Shown: positions 47,372 to 58,467 of the stretch, one piece after another
Layout: each line of letters begins with the position of its first letter
Numbering within the stretch: the stretch's first letter is position 1
Origin: Owenia fusiformis
Taxonomy: Eukaryota; Annelida; Polychaeta; Sabellida; Oweniidae
DNA: 64,000 nucleotides
Assembly (NCBI GenBank): GCA_903813345.2
Contig: CAIIXF020000008.1
Span: 691,341 to 755,340 of the forward strand
Direction: 5' to 3'
Notes under the pieces: generated by a model
What the model saw: only the letters and a program-made list of their open reading frames with translations
What the model was told of the DNA's origin: nothing
Database searches by the model: none
Translations under genes and position numbers: made by a program

Positions 47372-47557
47372 TTAATAATAATTTAATGAATACATTCCCA
47401 TAAAGACTGACATCAATGAATGAGGCAGGAGTGACACAGTAATTGCCAAAATACAATACACAGCATACATAACAGAGTTAAATACAAGACCAACTGAGTT
47501 GAATGGACCAATACTCTCATTCTCTTGCCAAACAAACCAGCCCAATATTAGCCCTAC
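47372..47557 (-). CDS. probable terminal exon of a membrane protein
   Basis: On the minus strand a T-rich tract with TTTTTTAG and then CGTACAG precedes the frame, giving acceptors before 47564 or 47557. The exon encodes about 61 residues to a TAA at 47372-47374. It holds one short hydrophobic segment (VGLILGWFVW), a polar turn (QENESIGPFNS) and a 20-residue membrane segment containing VMYAVYCILAITVSLL. AATAAA follows 11 bases after the stop. The combination of acceptor, amphipathic and membrane composition, and polyadenylation signal makes this the best exon in the window. Upstream exons should lie at higher coordinates; the 51.2-51.5 kb candidate is one possibility. I do not recognise the family. 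Confidence 0.5.
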   Translation of the reverse strand, partial: VGLILGWFVWQENESIGPFNSVGLVFNSVMYAVYCILAITVSLLPHSLMSVFMGMYSLNYY

Positions 47558-47605
47558 CTGTACGCTAAAAAATGAAAGGTTATTCGGTGCAGATTTAATG
47601 AGCAA

Positions 47606-48540
47606 ATTTCAGTTTCATTAGCTCATATTCTTTCCTAGTTTCAAATTCTCCTCGTTCCTATAGCCACGGGTCTGACCAACTTAAAAGGATGCAATCATAA
47701 TTGGATGGTGTATCTTGAAACTATGACATCAAATGGCTATAATATCCCTATTGCTCCAAATTCCACTTGGGTTCAAACATATAAAAATGGTGATCTTATT
47801 TCTGTTGACAAAAATGTGAATCATTTGAAATGGAATAAGGCAGAAAAATCTGGTTGTTAGATAGTACTGCACCAAGGCCCTGTTTGCCCCTTGGATCTCT
47901 CTTTAACACCCTAAAGAAATAGAGGTTAAGAGATGAAAATAAAGGTTTGGTACAAGACTAGACATTAGAACACAGGTATTTAGGTGCACCAAACTTGAAA
48001 TATCTGGATGTGACAACTGGAAATATGTTATATATTAGACGATATCAAATGTGTTTTTGCTCCAGCTAGGCAGAGCCATGAGAAGAGTGATGGTAGGAAT
48101 AAAGGAATCCTAAACCTGTGAAGTAAACTTCTCTTAATGTGAACACCTTTCAATCTAAACACCTCTCAATGTGAACACCTCCTATATCAATATAAAGTGG
48201 ACATACATCAATGTAAAATCAGTCCCCCAAATCAGACATGCTAAATACAATGCAGAACACAAAATAACACCAAGGCCAAATAACAAATCCTCAGAAACTG
48301 GCATTTTAAACCTTTAGTATATTTCAATATTATTGTTTCTACTCCATGTGTGAGTAATTAAACGATGAGTAATATTATGATACAAGTAAACACATTAATT
48401 ACTAGGTAATCAAAACAGGCCATAATCAATAAAAACTGGGTTAATTGTCATAATGACATGTTTACCACAAAAATGTTATTTATTACCACAATATTGCTAA
48501 ATAAAAACTACTGTTGATACATAAAAAATATATCATTGGT
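47606..48540. other. unannotated; pogo-like words near 48118-48182
   Basis: ACCTGTGAAGTAAAC followed by three AATGTGAACACCT-like words (48136-48182) resembles the subterminal GTGAACACC words of the 49779 element. It is probably an old terminal fragment. No gene is supported. Confidence 0.4.
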
Positions 48541-48695
48541 CTATTTCATTCTATTCTTGAATAAACTGCCCAATTTTCTTGCATTTCTGTATAATTTAGA
48601 GTGTTGGCTACATGCCTGTTTAATTTATTCATTGCCATTTCACTATTTTTGATATTATTCTTTGATTTTAAAACATGGACATCATGATATTGTTT
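48541..48695 (+). repeat. dispersed repeat R1, copy 11
   Basis: Keeps CTTGCATTTCTGTATAATTT, GAGTGTTGGCTACATGCCTG, TTTGATTTTAAAACATGGAC and CATCATGATATT. The 5' end is degraded. Confidence 0.75.
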
Positions 48696-49471
48696 TCTTC
48701 ATTCTATATTGTTGCTCTGTGTTGTATATTTATAGAGATGAACATTGTAATTACAAGCTAATGGCTGGTATGTGCCCTTCCTGGATATGTACCCAGCCAA
48801 GGAATTAGCCTTTCCATGAGGATTATGTAAATATATATTTCTTTTATTGACAATTGTATCAAAACATGACACATTAATCTATGCACAAACTATATATAAG
48901 ACAATATAATTAAATGATAGAAAATTATGATTTCCCACCCAAAAGCTTGAAATTACCATACAACATGCAATGTTTGATCTTTAGGATTTTGGATTTCAAT
49001 ATTTTGAGAAGTCATACAAATACAAACTATAAATATTTTCTCATTCAAATGCAAGAACTGAATTCAAAATTAATATTTCTATCAATGGAATCCCTTGATT
49101 TGATTTGAAAACTAAATTCTGAGTAAATCTCAATCAGTGCAAAAACAGAGAACTCCGCATCCCGCAAATGAAATATAAAACTATATTATATGTTCATTTT
49201 GGGAGGGGGGGGGGGCTGTCAATGAGTACAAAAAAGCCGAAAACATCCATGTACTAATTACCAATCAATGCAACAAACCAATGGATATAAACTCACATAT
49301 GATCAGCTGTTTTCAGGATTTTGACAGTAAAAATGTAAACAAATCCACATTTTCCATCCTTCCTACCACCTGTAATGTTAATCTACTATTATTCTAGTTG
49401 ATTAATCGCCAATTGTCAATTTCGACCTGTTGAGTCGTCATAATCATAAAAACCAGGATGTAAGATGTAAT

Positions 49472-49498
49472 AAATGACATAAATGACATAAATGACAT
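49472..49498 (+). repeat. 9-bp tandem repeat, 3 units
   Basis: Three perfect AAATGACAT units in a row. Confidence 0.9.
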
Positions 49499-49516
49499 CT
49501 TGCTTAGTAACAAACT

Positions 49517-49611
49517 GGGGTCATTCGGTGCAAAGTAATTAAGCCCCGTAGTGCCACAGTTCTGCCTTCATCTAAGAAACCCAGGTATTTTCAGGGGTCA
49601 TTCGGTGCAAA
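49517..49611 (+). repeat. 18-bp direct repeat, 77 bp apart
   Basis: GGGGTCATTCGGTGCAAA occurs at 49517-49534 and at 49594-49611, both followed by an ATTAA-containing stretch. A shorter version, TTATTCGGTGCA, occurs at 47581. They may be remnants of the ends of a small element. Confidence 0.7.
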
Positions 49612-49778
49612 CTCATTAAATTTTCCAAACTTTAAAGCTGTTTAATATTTTCATTAATGCCCAATACTAAAAGGTGTATGCTTTATGTATTAATTTATTA
49701 ACATATTATGTTGTCCTCTGAAAGGGCCAAGCCTATCAAAGCCTATCATAGAACTAATATATCCCATTAATGCATGTA

Positions 49779-50891
49779 CAGTAAAACCTGCGTATAGTGA
49801 ACAATTTTTTGCCAAGAAAAAATGTTCACTGTTGGTAGGTGTTCACTACAGCAATGATTTGATTTCGCGGCATTTTGTCGTATTATATAAAGAGACCAGC
49901 TATTAAAAGAGAGGAGGGAATATTTATTTATTAATTATTTATTTATTTAGATATACACTTTTTTAACAGTGGCACTCTTACATTAAGGTGCATGTAATCG
50001 AAAAATATCCACAATTCCATGTTGGTTAAAACAGCACATTTTATCAAACTAAAATAAAATGAGTCTTAAAAAGAATTAAAACATATTCATATTTGAATAA
50101 TAAATTTAAATTATATTTTTTCTACCCATACTAACCCATGACACTCAAGCGTTAATTATTTAATTTGTTGTAATGCTATATACAAACTGACTTATTTTAG
50201 ACTGACTGTCATCTGAATGGTTCATCCTTTTATTGTCAAATTTTTATCTCTTTATAATTCTTTTTATCTCATCAAGATGGTCCTTTAAAGAGTGGAATTT
50301 TTGAGACATTTGAGTCAGTTAAAGGACTTTATTGAATTAGTTAAAGGACATGATAGATGCAGTTAATAGTGAAATGATCATGAATTATAATTTTGATCCA
50401 ATCGTTTTTTAAATTGATGGGATGAGAAAAAAGATTAAGTTGGGACTTAGCAGATAGAGGTAATAATAATTAACCAGATTATCTCCAAGCAATCAATCCC
50501 AGACAACATATCCTTTGTAACAAAAACAAAGCGTATTAAGAATTATAATTAGTCACACCTGTTTCAATAGAAGAGATCAAGATCTCAAATTGACCTTTTA
50601 ATTATTTTTGGCAGGTAATATACATGTAAACATAAACTGCTTAACTCTGATAAGGCAGTTGCAGAAAATCCGCGAGAAATCTTATATCTGATTCAATGTT
50701 CACTAGAGACAGGATAATTCAATTGATTTTGCCAGGGTTTAGTGTTCACTGTTCATAGTTGGTAGGTGTTCACTATAGGAATTCTACTTTAACATGGGAG
50801 TCAATGGGAGAAAAAGGTTTTGCCGAATAAAAATGTTCACTGTTAATAGGTGTTCACTAGAGAGATGTGTTCACTAACTCAGGTTTTACTG
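49779..50891. mobile_element. pogo/Tigger-like element, 1.1 kb
   Basis: Starts CAGTAAAACCTGCGTATAGT and ends AACTCAGGTTTTACTG, flanked on both sides by TA (49777-49778 and 50892-50893). CAGT(A/T)(A/G)AACCT ends with a TA duplication fit pogo/Tigger-type members of the Tc1/mariner group. Subterminal words TGTTCACT and GGTAGGTGTTCACTA recur at both ends, at least five times on the right side. No transposase frame is present. The AT-rich middle (about 49890-50680) may contain unrelated DNA. Confidence 0.85.
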
Positions 50892-51200
50892 TAGATATTT
50901 ACATTACAGTTTATAACAATGCATTAAATGCACTTCCAGATACCTTGATGAATGTAAAAACATTCTACATGCTGTTCTCTATGTGATTGTTGTTTTCTAT
51001 ATGATTCCAAGGCAAATGAGACAAACATTTGCAATTGTAGAAATCTGGATTGTGGTTGGGCTAATTCAACTAAGTACAGATGATCCTAATGAATGTAGAC
51101 CGCAACCAAGAATTTGGGTGTGTTGTCTGAATGAGCCAAAGAGAACTGCCACTGACCACTAACCAAACTCGCTTACTACATTGTAGTTTTTTATTACTAA

Positions 51201-51522
51201 TTAAATATCTAATATACAGGTAACGAAGCATTCTTGCGCATAACTGAATATACACTGTCTATCCAAACCTTGGGAAGGGAAAATATAAATGAGGATATGA
51301 GGCACCGTCTTAGCACGCTCAGTCTTCACTGCGTTCAAACCAACAGGAACCCAATGAATGAAGATGGATAGGGCCAGACCTGAGTTACAGAGGAAACTAT
51401 GTGTAGTGTCAAGTCTATGCTTTAAAGCCTCTTGTCTTCTATAAAGATGCTCCTGGCATCCACTATGTTCTTTATTTTCTGCCTTCAACCTTTCATCAAA
51501 TACAGAAAATAGTCCTGCCTGC
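51201..51522 (-). CDS. possible internal exon, unrecognised
   Basis: The minus strand is open from an upstream TGA through more than 100 codons. It first gives a charged helical stretch (FDERLKAENKEHSGC, RRQEALKHRLDTTHSF), then a hydrophobic segment (GLALSIFIHWVPVGL) and a basic turn (AVKTERAKTVPH). An acceptor-like GGGCAGGCAG precedes it. CCCAAG|GTTTGG near its end could be a weak donor. Charged coil followed by a membrane-like segment is protein-like. It lies upstream of, and on the same strand as, the 47372 terminal exon, so the two could belong to one gene, but that is a guess. The family is not recognised. Confidence 0.27.
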
Positions 51523-51529
51523 CCTAGTC

Positions 51530-52007
51530 AATTATAAGTCTTGCTTAAAGACCCTGTCCCCCTCCTTTGCCTCTTGCGTGATATAGAAGGAATGGAAGAA
51601 GAGATACAAGATATTAATGCAAGACTAAAAGACTATTATACTTGACAAGATTCTTAAAAAATAAGGTAAGTTTCATTGACAAAGTACAGATGCTAGTCTT
51701 GCCTAACTTAGAAAAAGTGTCTTTGTTTTATTCACTTTTACTTTACCGCCTTGTACCAATCACATTGACACGTGCATTACCAACAGTTTGTTATTGTTGC
51801 GAGACTACTATGTCTATGGAGAGTTCAATTCTGAGTTTATCTTTTTTCCCTTATATAGTATTAAGGTATTTAGGTTAGATCTTGTATTCTGTGTCACCTG
51901 ACTGACATTATTTTTTGCCAACTCGGCTAAATGGTTGACCCTTGATGTAATTACATTGACCAGTCACCTCTCTCTTAGAGGTTAGACACAGGTGTCAAGT
52001 CCATGGT
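51530..52007. other. unannotated spacer
   Basis: No supported feature. A 78-codon plus-strand frame at 51642-51878 is hydrophobic and AT-biased, without splice evidence. Confidence 0.35.
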
Positions 52008-52186
52008 AAAAATCCGTCTGCTATCAAACTGAATATGTGCAATCTCTCTCTAAAATTTGAATAAAATATATTATTTTTTACAATTTTTATACAATTAAGG
52101 GTGTCAATTTTCATGTGTCATTTTTAAAATTTGAAGATTACACTCTTTTCTGCTTCAATATAACTTTTTTAAATAATGACCAACTT
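52008..52186 (+). repeat. dispersed repeat R1, copy 12
   Basis: Begins AAAAATCCGTCTGCTATC, keeps CAATCTCTCTCTAAAATTTG and TTTTTATACAATTAAGGGTG, and ends near AAATAATGACCAACTTGG. Confidence 0.75.
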
Positions 52187-53061
52187 GGAATTTATGTTTT
52201 GGGTTATGTCAAAGTATTGTCAACGAAAGCTCACATCAGAACTAATAACATTCCCCGACTAGTAAATTATATTTACTATATGAGCTACGTGAATATTCTT
52301 ATGGTTGGTACGTCACTATAAACAGCTGATTTGAACATATGGGATCAAAAGTAATTTCTTGTTCTGTTATGGTATTTGGATTGTTGACAATGTCGTCATC
52401 CTCATTCGAGTGAAATAGAGGCCAAAAATAATATCACTGTTTGGATTCACAGAAAATATTGAGCATTGGGCATTATATTTTTTGTTGACTATTGAATGAA
52501 AATCACTGTAAATAATCTAAGCTTCTTGGCTCAACATTATTGTCAATATCAGAAGTTCATTGATTCTCCCCTTCATCAATGCTATCATCTGCCATAGGAA
52601 TTATTCATTCAGCAGTTACTGAAAAATAACACAATGGGCAACATTTAAGAATATCAAAACCAAACTCACTTAAAACAAAATGGTAAAGTGATACTCTTTT
52701 TAACAGTGTGATTTTGCGTCTTTAAAGGAATTTCATCCACATCCATATACATGTACATAAATCCTAACACCCAAAGAGAATAAAAATGTGTGCACGACTT
52801 GTAAATCAAATGAAAAAGAAAACGAAAATAAATTTTGGTAATAATGTCTACTGATGATGTGGTATTACTATAAAATTAATTTTTACAACTTTCAGTTTTA
52901 TTACACTGGATATTTGCCAGTGACCGAATGGTGAACCTTCCCATTGACAACACACACACATTGTCAAAGTTATATTTTCCTGATGGTTTCTAATAAACAG
53001 GAGGAATTACTCAATATTATTTTCTAACCTTTCTACACTACCTTGCCTCTAGGAAGGGAAT
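52187..53061. other. unannotated spacer
   Basis: AT-rich DNA with no supported feature. Confidence 0.4.
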
Positions 53062-53124
53062 GTGTACACCCCCTACAAAAGTTTGGAAATTAAATCTCCA
53101 GACTTTTGGAGGGGAGTGTAGTAC
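53062..53124. repeat. short inverted-repeat hairpin
   Basis: GTGTACACCCCCTACAAAAG..TTTGGA and its imperfect reverse complement TCCAGACTTTTGGAGGGG..GTAC enclose a 9-base loop. The stem is about 26 bp with a few mismatches. ACTTTTGGAGGGAGTGTA also occurs at 43277-43294 inside the 2.1-kb element, so the hairpin is probably a tiny transposon relic and not a microRNA gene. Confidence 0.7.
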
Positions 53125-53565
53125 CCTGCATCTTTAGCAGATAGTCACACCACACTCTGACTATTACTGATAAGTATATAGATTTGATCTTCACAATCTC
53201 ATATGAATATTTCATCACATTTTGTTGGAATTTGAACATGAAGTGTAGCCATAATCTTCTGACTATATATTCATGATTATAGACAAGAATAAAGAATACT
53301 ACTGTATCTATGAACTTCAGAGTTTGAATGACACTTTATCTAGCACTTGAAAAGGGTACATCAATGCCAACCTTGATCTTCTACCTCAGTACACTTGGCC
53401 TGTAATTATTTTGAAACTTTATGATCAATCAGGTAAAATCTTCATCAGTTGTCAAGGTAACCAACAGTGAAGCAGCTCTAATAAGTTCCCTCAAATGTTT
53501 ACAAAAGTAAGACATAAAATTATCTCTTATTTCAAAATAGAAAGTGCATCATTTCTGTTCACTGT

Positions 53566-54330
53566 TTAAGGTCTCATGGAAGTTAACAGGAAGTGACAAA
53601 ACAAAAAATGACAAAGCCATGCTGGATTTTGAAAATTTTTTGAACCAAGATAACAGAGTTCTGTTTGGACCTCCAGTCAGTTTAACTAGTTCCACATATC
53701 ATTTACATGACCAGGAACACAGTTGAAATGGTCAGAATGACCATAAACATGATAGAATAACCTTTTCAGCCCTCTGAAAATGTGACTAAAAAATAGCTAA
53801 GAGTAGGTGCTCAGGAAAGGTCACTGAACAGAATATTTTGACTTTTTCAGAAAATGTGCCCAATATATTGCTCTAAATGATACAATTCAAAAAAATTTGA
53901 TATCATTCTTAGAAAAAGAAAAAATTGAAAAAAACTGAATTGAAAATCGATCTATTTTCCTTTTTACTACAGCCATTATTGTTTCAGACGATTTTTTAAA
54001 ATTTCAAAGATTGTGTCATTTAGAGCAATATATTGGACACATATTCTGAAAAAATCAAAAGATTCTGTTCATTGACCTTTCCTGAGCACCTACTTTTAGC
54101 TATTTTTCAGTCACATTTTCAGAGGGCTAAAAAGGTTATTTTATCATGTTTATGGTCATTCTGACCATTTCAATTGTGTTCCTGGTCATGTAAATGATAT
54201 TTGGAACTAGTTAAACTGACTGGAGGTCCAAACAGAACTCTGTTATCTTGGTTCAAAAAATTTTCAAAATCCAGCATGGCTTTGTCATTTTTTGTTTTGT
54301 CATTTCCTGTTAACTTCCATGAGACCTTAA
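53566..54330. mobile_element. 765-bp TTAA-flanked fold-back element
   Basis: TTAAGGTCTCATGGAAGTTA at 53566 is repeated in reverse complement ending at 54330 with GAGACCTTAA. The arms are about 320 bp each (to about 53885, and from about 54010) and almost identical; I count only scattered single-base differences. A ~120-bp AT-rich centre separates them. TTAA at both ends fits the target site of piggyBac- and Kolobok-type elements. The GG start is closer to Kolobok than to the CCC start of piggyBac. No transposase is present. Any transcript across it would form a ~320-bp double-stranded hairpin. Confidence 0.9.
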
Positions 54331-56404
54331 GTATACTAATAGCATGAATGGCTAAGAAAATGATAATAGATGGGAGGGGAGTGTCGTATTGTAATCTACT
54401 TTATAATTTCTAGTCTAATTAAAGACCGTATTTTCTACCTCAAAGAAATGGGTCATCTATCAAATTTCTCCCGAAGCATTAATAAATTATTTGATAAAGC
54501 CCAAGTTATGCATAAACAAAGTTTTGTGTCTCTATGTAACCAGCAATTAAACCTCATTAGTTTCTCTTTCTATGAAATTATACAGTAAATGTAAAATCTT
54601 ACAGCTTTTGCATTTATTTAGTTGTTAGTCTTGTTGAGGGATTTCATTTTTTTTATAAAATTTCCAAATAACATGAAAATATGTGTTTATTATCTTTATA
54701 TTTTCATGCTTTGGTTTTTATTAGAGTGGCATGGGATGTTTTTAGAAGAAAACAGTAAATGAATGACCATTTTGGAAAATCATTCTCCAGCAGAGGTTCA
54801 GCCTAAACTTGAAGCAAATCTATGAGTGGTATTCGAGTTATCACCTGAAGAGATGTATAGACAGACAGCTATTCTATATCCGAAACTGAAACTTCATTTG
54901 GGGGGTAATAATGCTGCCCTTTGTCTGAATGCACCATTGTGTAATACAGTATGTGCCATAGGCCATAATACACTTGCTACTTTTGTGATACGAGTATGAT
55001 ATAATATGATTTCCTTAATTTCCTAAATTGGCTGTCCTCATATTGACATTTACGAACTGAACAACATTGCATCATTTTTTAATTTTATCTTTGACCTTAT
55101 AGCATAATGCCGATTTATATTGCCTTTACATGTAAAGGTATATCCAAATTATGTAAGATACAGTTAGAATTTCATTATTATACCTTGCATTGAGTAAAAG
55201 AGAACTACACATTTCTCAGATTTAGTACAGTGAGTTAAAAATTTGGTATTTTGTCAAAAGAGAAATTTTGCTGAAAATGAAGATTTTTCAACATACATGT
55301 AATTTATTATGATTTGCAGACATTTCAAGACCATTTATCAAAATTATTTTCAGATAATCATGGGACATCTAAAATGACATAACACACCCATGAAATTACA
55401 CAAGAACACACAAAAGAAATGACATATTTGACACCCATAATAAGCACATGTCACATTTGGCAAAAATAAAATTGAAAAATTATTAAGAGAGATGGAGTAG
55501 TCAGAAAGAAGCTATTTAAAATGCTATTTGGTGTCTAATCACCCTGGGGATCTGTTATGTGGAGTCAACTGCAGTCTCAATTAGCAAAATTATGTAATGG
55601 TGCATCAAGTTATGGACATTTAGGTTACAGTTAGGTAACTGTGGTCATTGAATGATATGGCAATGATTTGCTGGAGCCTGGACAGCCCATTACAGGCCCA
55701 TAGTGTGTAATCAACATTCTATGGGCATACATGCATTTGTTTTGGTCAAGTAGATATACAATGTTCCATGTACTTATAAAATGTACTTTTAGAAAACTAT
55801 TCTAAATATTATGATATGTATGTTCCCCTTCCCAGGAGCTCTAACTCATTTATATAATATTAACCAGAGATTTGGCTTGACTTTGCTTTTTTGAACTTTT
55901 TCTTCAAATGTACAAGACTCAGACCCTCACGACAGAGATTCCGCCAGACCCAACATATTTGCATCAATTTTGTAGCAACCCCTGTCTCCCCAAACCCATT
56001 CTTAAATGTAGTATCTTTTATCTTTCCATCAAAACAATGGTAACAGTGAGTGGAATGATCCAAGATACTATACTCTTTTCAATCATTTTATTTTTGCTAT
56101 GAGCATTTGGCCCCAGGATGCAGTACAAAGACTAAATGAGGAAAATAACAACACAATTAATACCCTTTTCATTTTCTTAATCTATCATTTCATAATACAA
56201 GAAATATCAGAAAAGATGTGTCTCCCAATTCCTCTGTAAACCAGTTCGTATTGTAATGTTATTGGACTATAATCACATGAATTATCATTTAACCATTGAC
56301 AAAAGTACATCAAAGCTCAAAGTAAATGCATATAATCGCACATAAACACTGGTTTCATATACATTTGATTCATGTCTCTAAAGACCTTCAAATGAAATGT
56401 CTCT
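54331..56404. other. unannotated AT-rich DNA
   Basis: No gene is supported. The overlapping 64-67-codon frames around 55860-56102 are open on both strands. The minus-strand one ends in a basic KKKFKKAK tail but has no clear acceptor or polyadenylation signal. Confidence 0.4.
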
Positions 56405-56580
56405 GTGGTCATGACTATTTCACACTATTTCTTTCTAAGAGTTGAATGCTGTGCCTGGTTTTCTGACATTCCTGTATAATTCTGAGTATTGACTACATGT
56501 CTATCTATTCTATTTCTTGTAAATTCCACTCTTTTAAACTCTATTTTGAATTTTAAAATGTGATATCCATAATATTTCTC
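56405..56580 (+). repeat. dispersed repeat R1, copy 13
   Basis: Keeps ATTTCTTTCTAAGAGTTGAA, GACATTCCTGTATAATTCTG, AAATTCCACTCTTTTAAACT and TTTTAAAATGTGATATCC. Confidence 0.75.
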
Positions 56581-57989
56581 ATATGGGCTGAGGGCCAAAC
56601 AGGCCCATAGAACCTAGACATTGGAGTCCTAGAATTATATCTTGGACCATTGGACCAGAAAGACACTTCCCTGAATACATAAAAATAATTAATATTACAA
56701 TTATGATCTTTTCAACTCTTATCAAAAAGACTACTGTAAAAAATCAATGATTTCAATAAAAAAGCCCCTGCCAATGTTTGCATTATAAACGTATGATTCA
56801 TAGGTATAAAATATCTAAAGCTATTTTAATTTAACCAGGGGGTGATAATTATATGGAAAATAATGAGTGGGCTTTAATTTCTAGTGACAGGGATGAAAAT
56901 TATCTTGCTACAAAAGTTCTGCGGAGGTGCACGTGCATCCAGCAATTAAAATCCTGCATTCCATTACTGTCAACCTTTCCAAGAAATTCACAACATCATA
57001 TTTTCCGAGAATAAAGCTCGAAAAATAAATGAACTCTTTGAAATTACATATTTTTGAATTAAATCACTGCTTAAAAAATGTGCAAATAAATCGAAGAAAT
57101 CCTACAAATCTTAAAATTTTGAAAATGATTGTAATGTAATAATAATATCAGCTGACAGGGGTCTCCGACCACTATAAGACATATCTGTGCATTTAACAGT
57201 GCCTCTCTTCATCATAGGCCAATCATAATCATTAAGAATGATTTTGGAATTGCTCACTGGAGTAAAGAAAATGGTCTTTTGTCCGAGTCTGGGAAAATTT
57301 GGATATTTAAATTGACCTTTGTTTTGCGGTTGGGATTTAATTTAGGGGACGAAGCATCATGCATTGTGGCCCATATGGGCAAATCATTACTAATAATACT
57401 GAACATATGAGATCATAGAAAATGAGAAATTCACTTTTATTAAATGTTTCAAATGCGTCATTTCCTCTGGATTCTAATCTATTAATTCTCCATTGTTCTC
57501 CATTTTAAGCGTAAATTGCTCATATCAAGTTTTGGTCGTTACATGAATTAAAATCGTCATCCATGATCAAAGCAAGGATAATCATACACCTTTCAAACTT
57601 GACACAAAACCCAGTTATTTTAATAATTAATTTGAAACCATAACATTATACAATATATTAACAGTAATTGATACAAAGAGTAATTCATCTAAATATTCTC
57701 ACCTGCGATTACATAACGAACTGTGATTACCTGTGAGATCAAAGGAAAGTTTAATCCCTTAATTGGTCTTAGCATTTGTTCAATCAGGTAAATAATAAGA
57801 TAACAATTTGGATAATTTCACTGATTGGCAAGCGCTGACAAGAATTATCAAGTATCACTTGACTGATCTCATTTCCTTTTATTGATTGCATAACAGAACA
57901 CCAGGATCAAAGAGAATATTGAATGAGGAACAATGCTGAAAGTGTTGTAATTAAATATTGAGGGATCTAAGTTCTATATACAATTACAA
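56581..57989. other. unannotated AT-rich DNA
   Basis: No supported gene or repeat. ATTACCTGTGA words recur near 57728 and 58625 but form no array. Confidence 0.4.
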
Positions 57990-58330
57990 AGTTGTCAAAT
58001 AATCTGGATCCCAAATCTATTTGCAAATGGAAGCAAGAGCTTTCAAATGTGCAGTTGATCAAATATTATGAATGTTTGGGTCTCAGTTATATTCTAACAG
58101 AGATCAATTGCACATAAATGATCAAAGAGCTTTAGATCTGAAATATGTTTGAATACAACCAAGATTGGCCAAATGTATACAGTTGATCAAATATTTTGCA
58201 TGTTTCAATCTCAAATCCGTTTGTATAATAAAACAAAAGCACTCTAACATTCCAAGGTTGGTGAAATAACTTTGGATCCCAAATCTAATTGAATATAGAA
58301 ACCAACATTGATCAAATATGTAAAGGGTGT
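57990..58330 (+). repeat. degenerate ~65-bp tandem array
   Basis: About five units, starting near 57992, 58053, 58117, 58182 and 58256. They share a GTTGATCAAATAATTTGGAT-like start, a CCCAAATCTATTTG-like middle and AAAGCTTTCAAAT-like words. Spacing ranges from 61 to 74 bp, so the array is old. The 81-codon minus-strand frame here is derived from it. Confidence 0.6.
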
Positions 58331-58391
58331 TTTGTTCCAGAGAAAGATAAAACTCAAAGGGGCACATTTTGAATGATCAATGTAGTGCCCC

Positions 58392-58467
58392 AGAAAATAA
58401 AGGGTGTGCTAGAAAATAAAGGGTGTGCTAGAAAATAAAGGGTGTGCTAGAAAATAAAGGGTGTGCT
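58392..58467 (+). repeat. 19-bp tandem repeat, 4 units
   Basis: Four perfect units of AGAAAATAAAGGGTGTGCT, exactly 76 bp. They are identical, so recent. They lie 60 bp after the degenerate 65-bp array. Confidence 0.95.

Noticed and set aside
53062-53124. microRNA precursor
   Set aside because: The hairpin size is suitable, but its arm sequence recurs inside the 2.1-kb transposon at 43277, which points to a transposon relic.
53544-53726. 60-codon plus-strand frame
   Set aside because: It lies inside the left arm of the TTAA fold-back element, and the same DNA exists in reverse complement 600 bp away.
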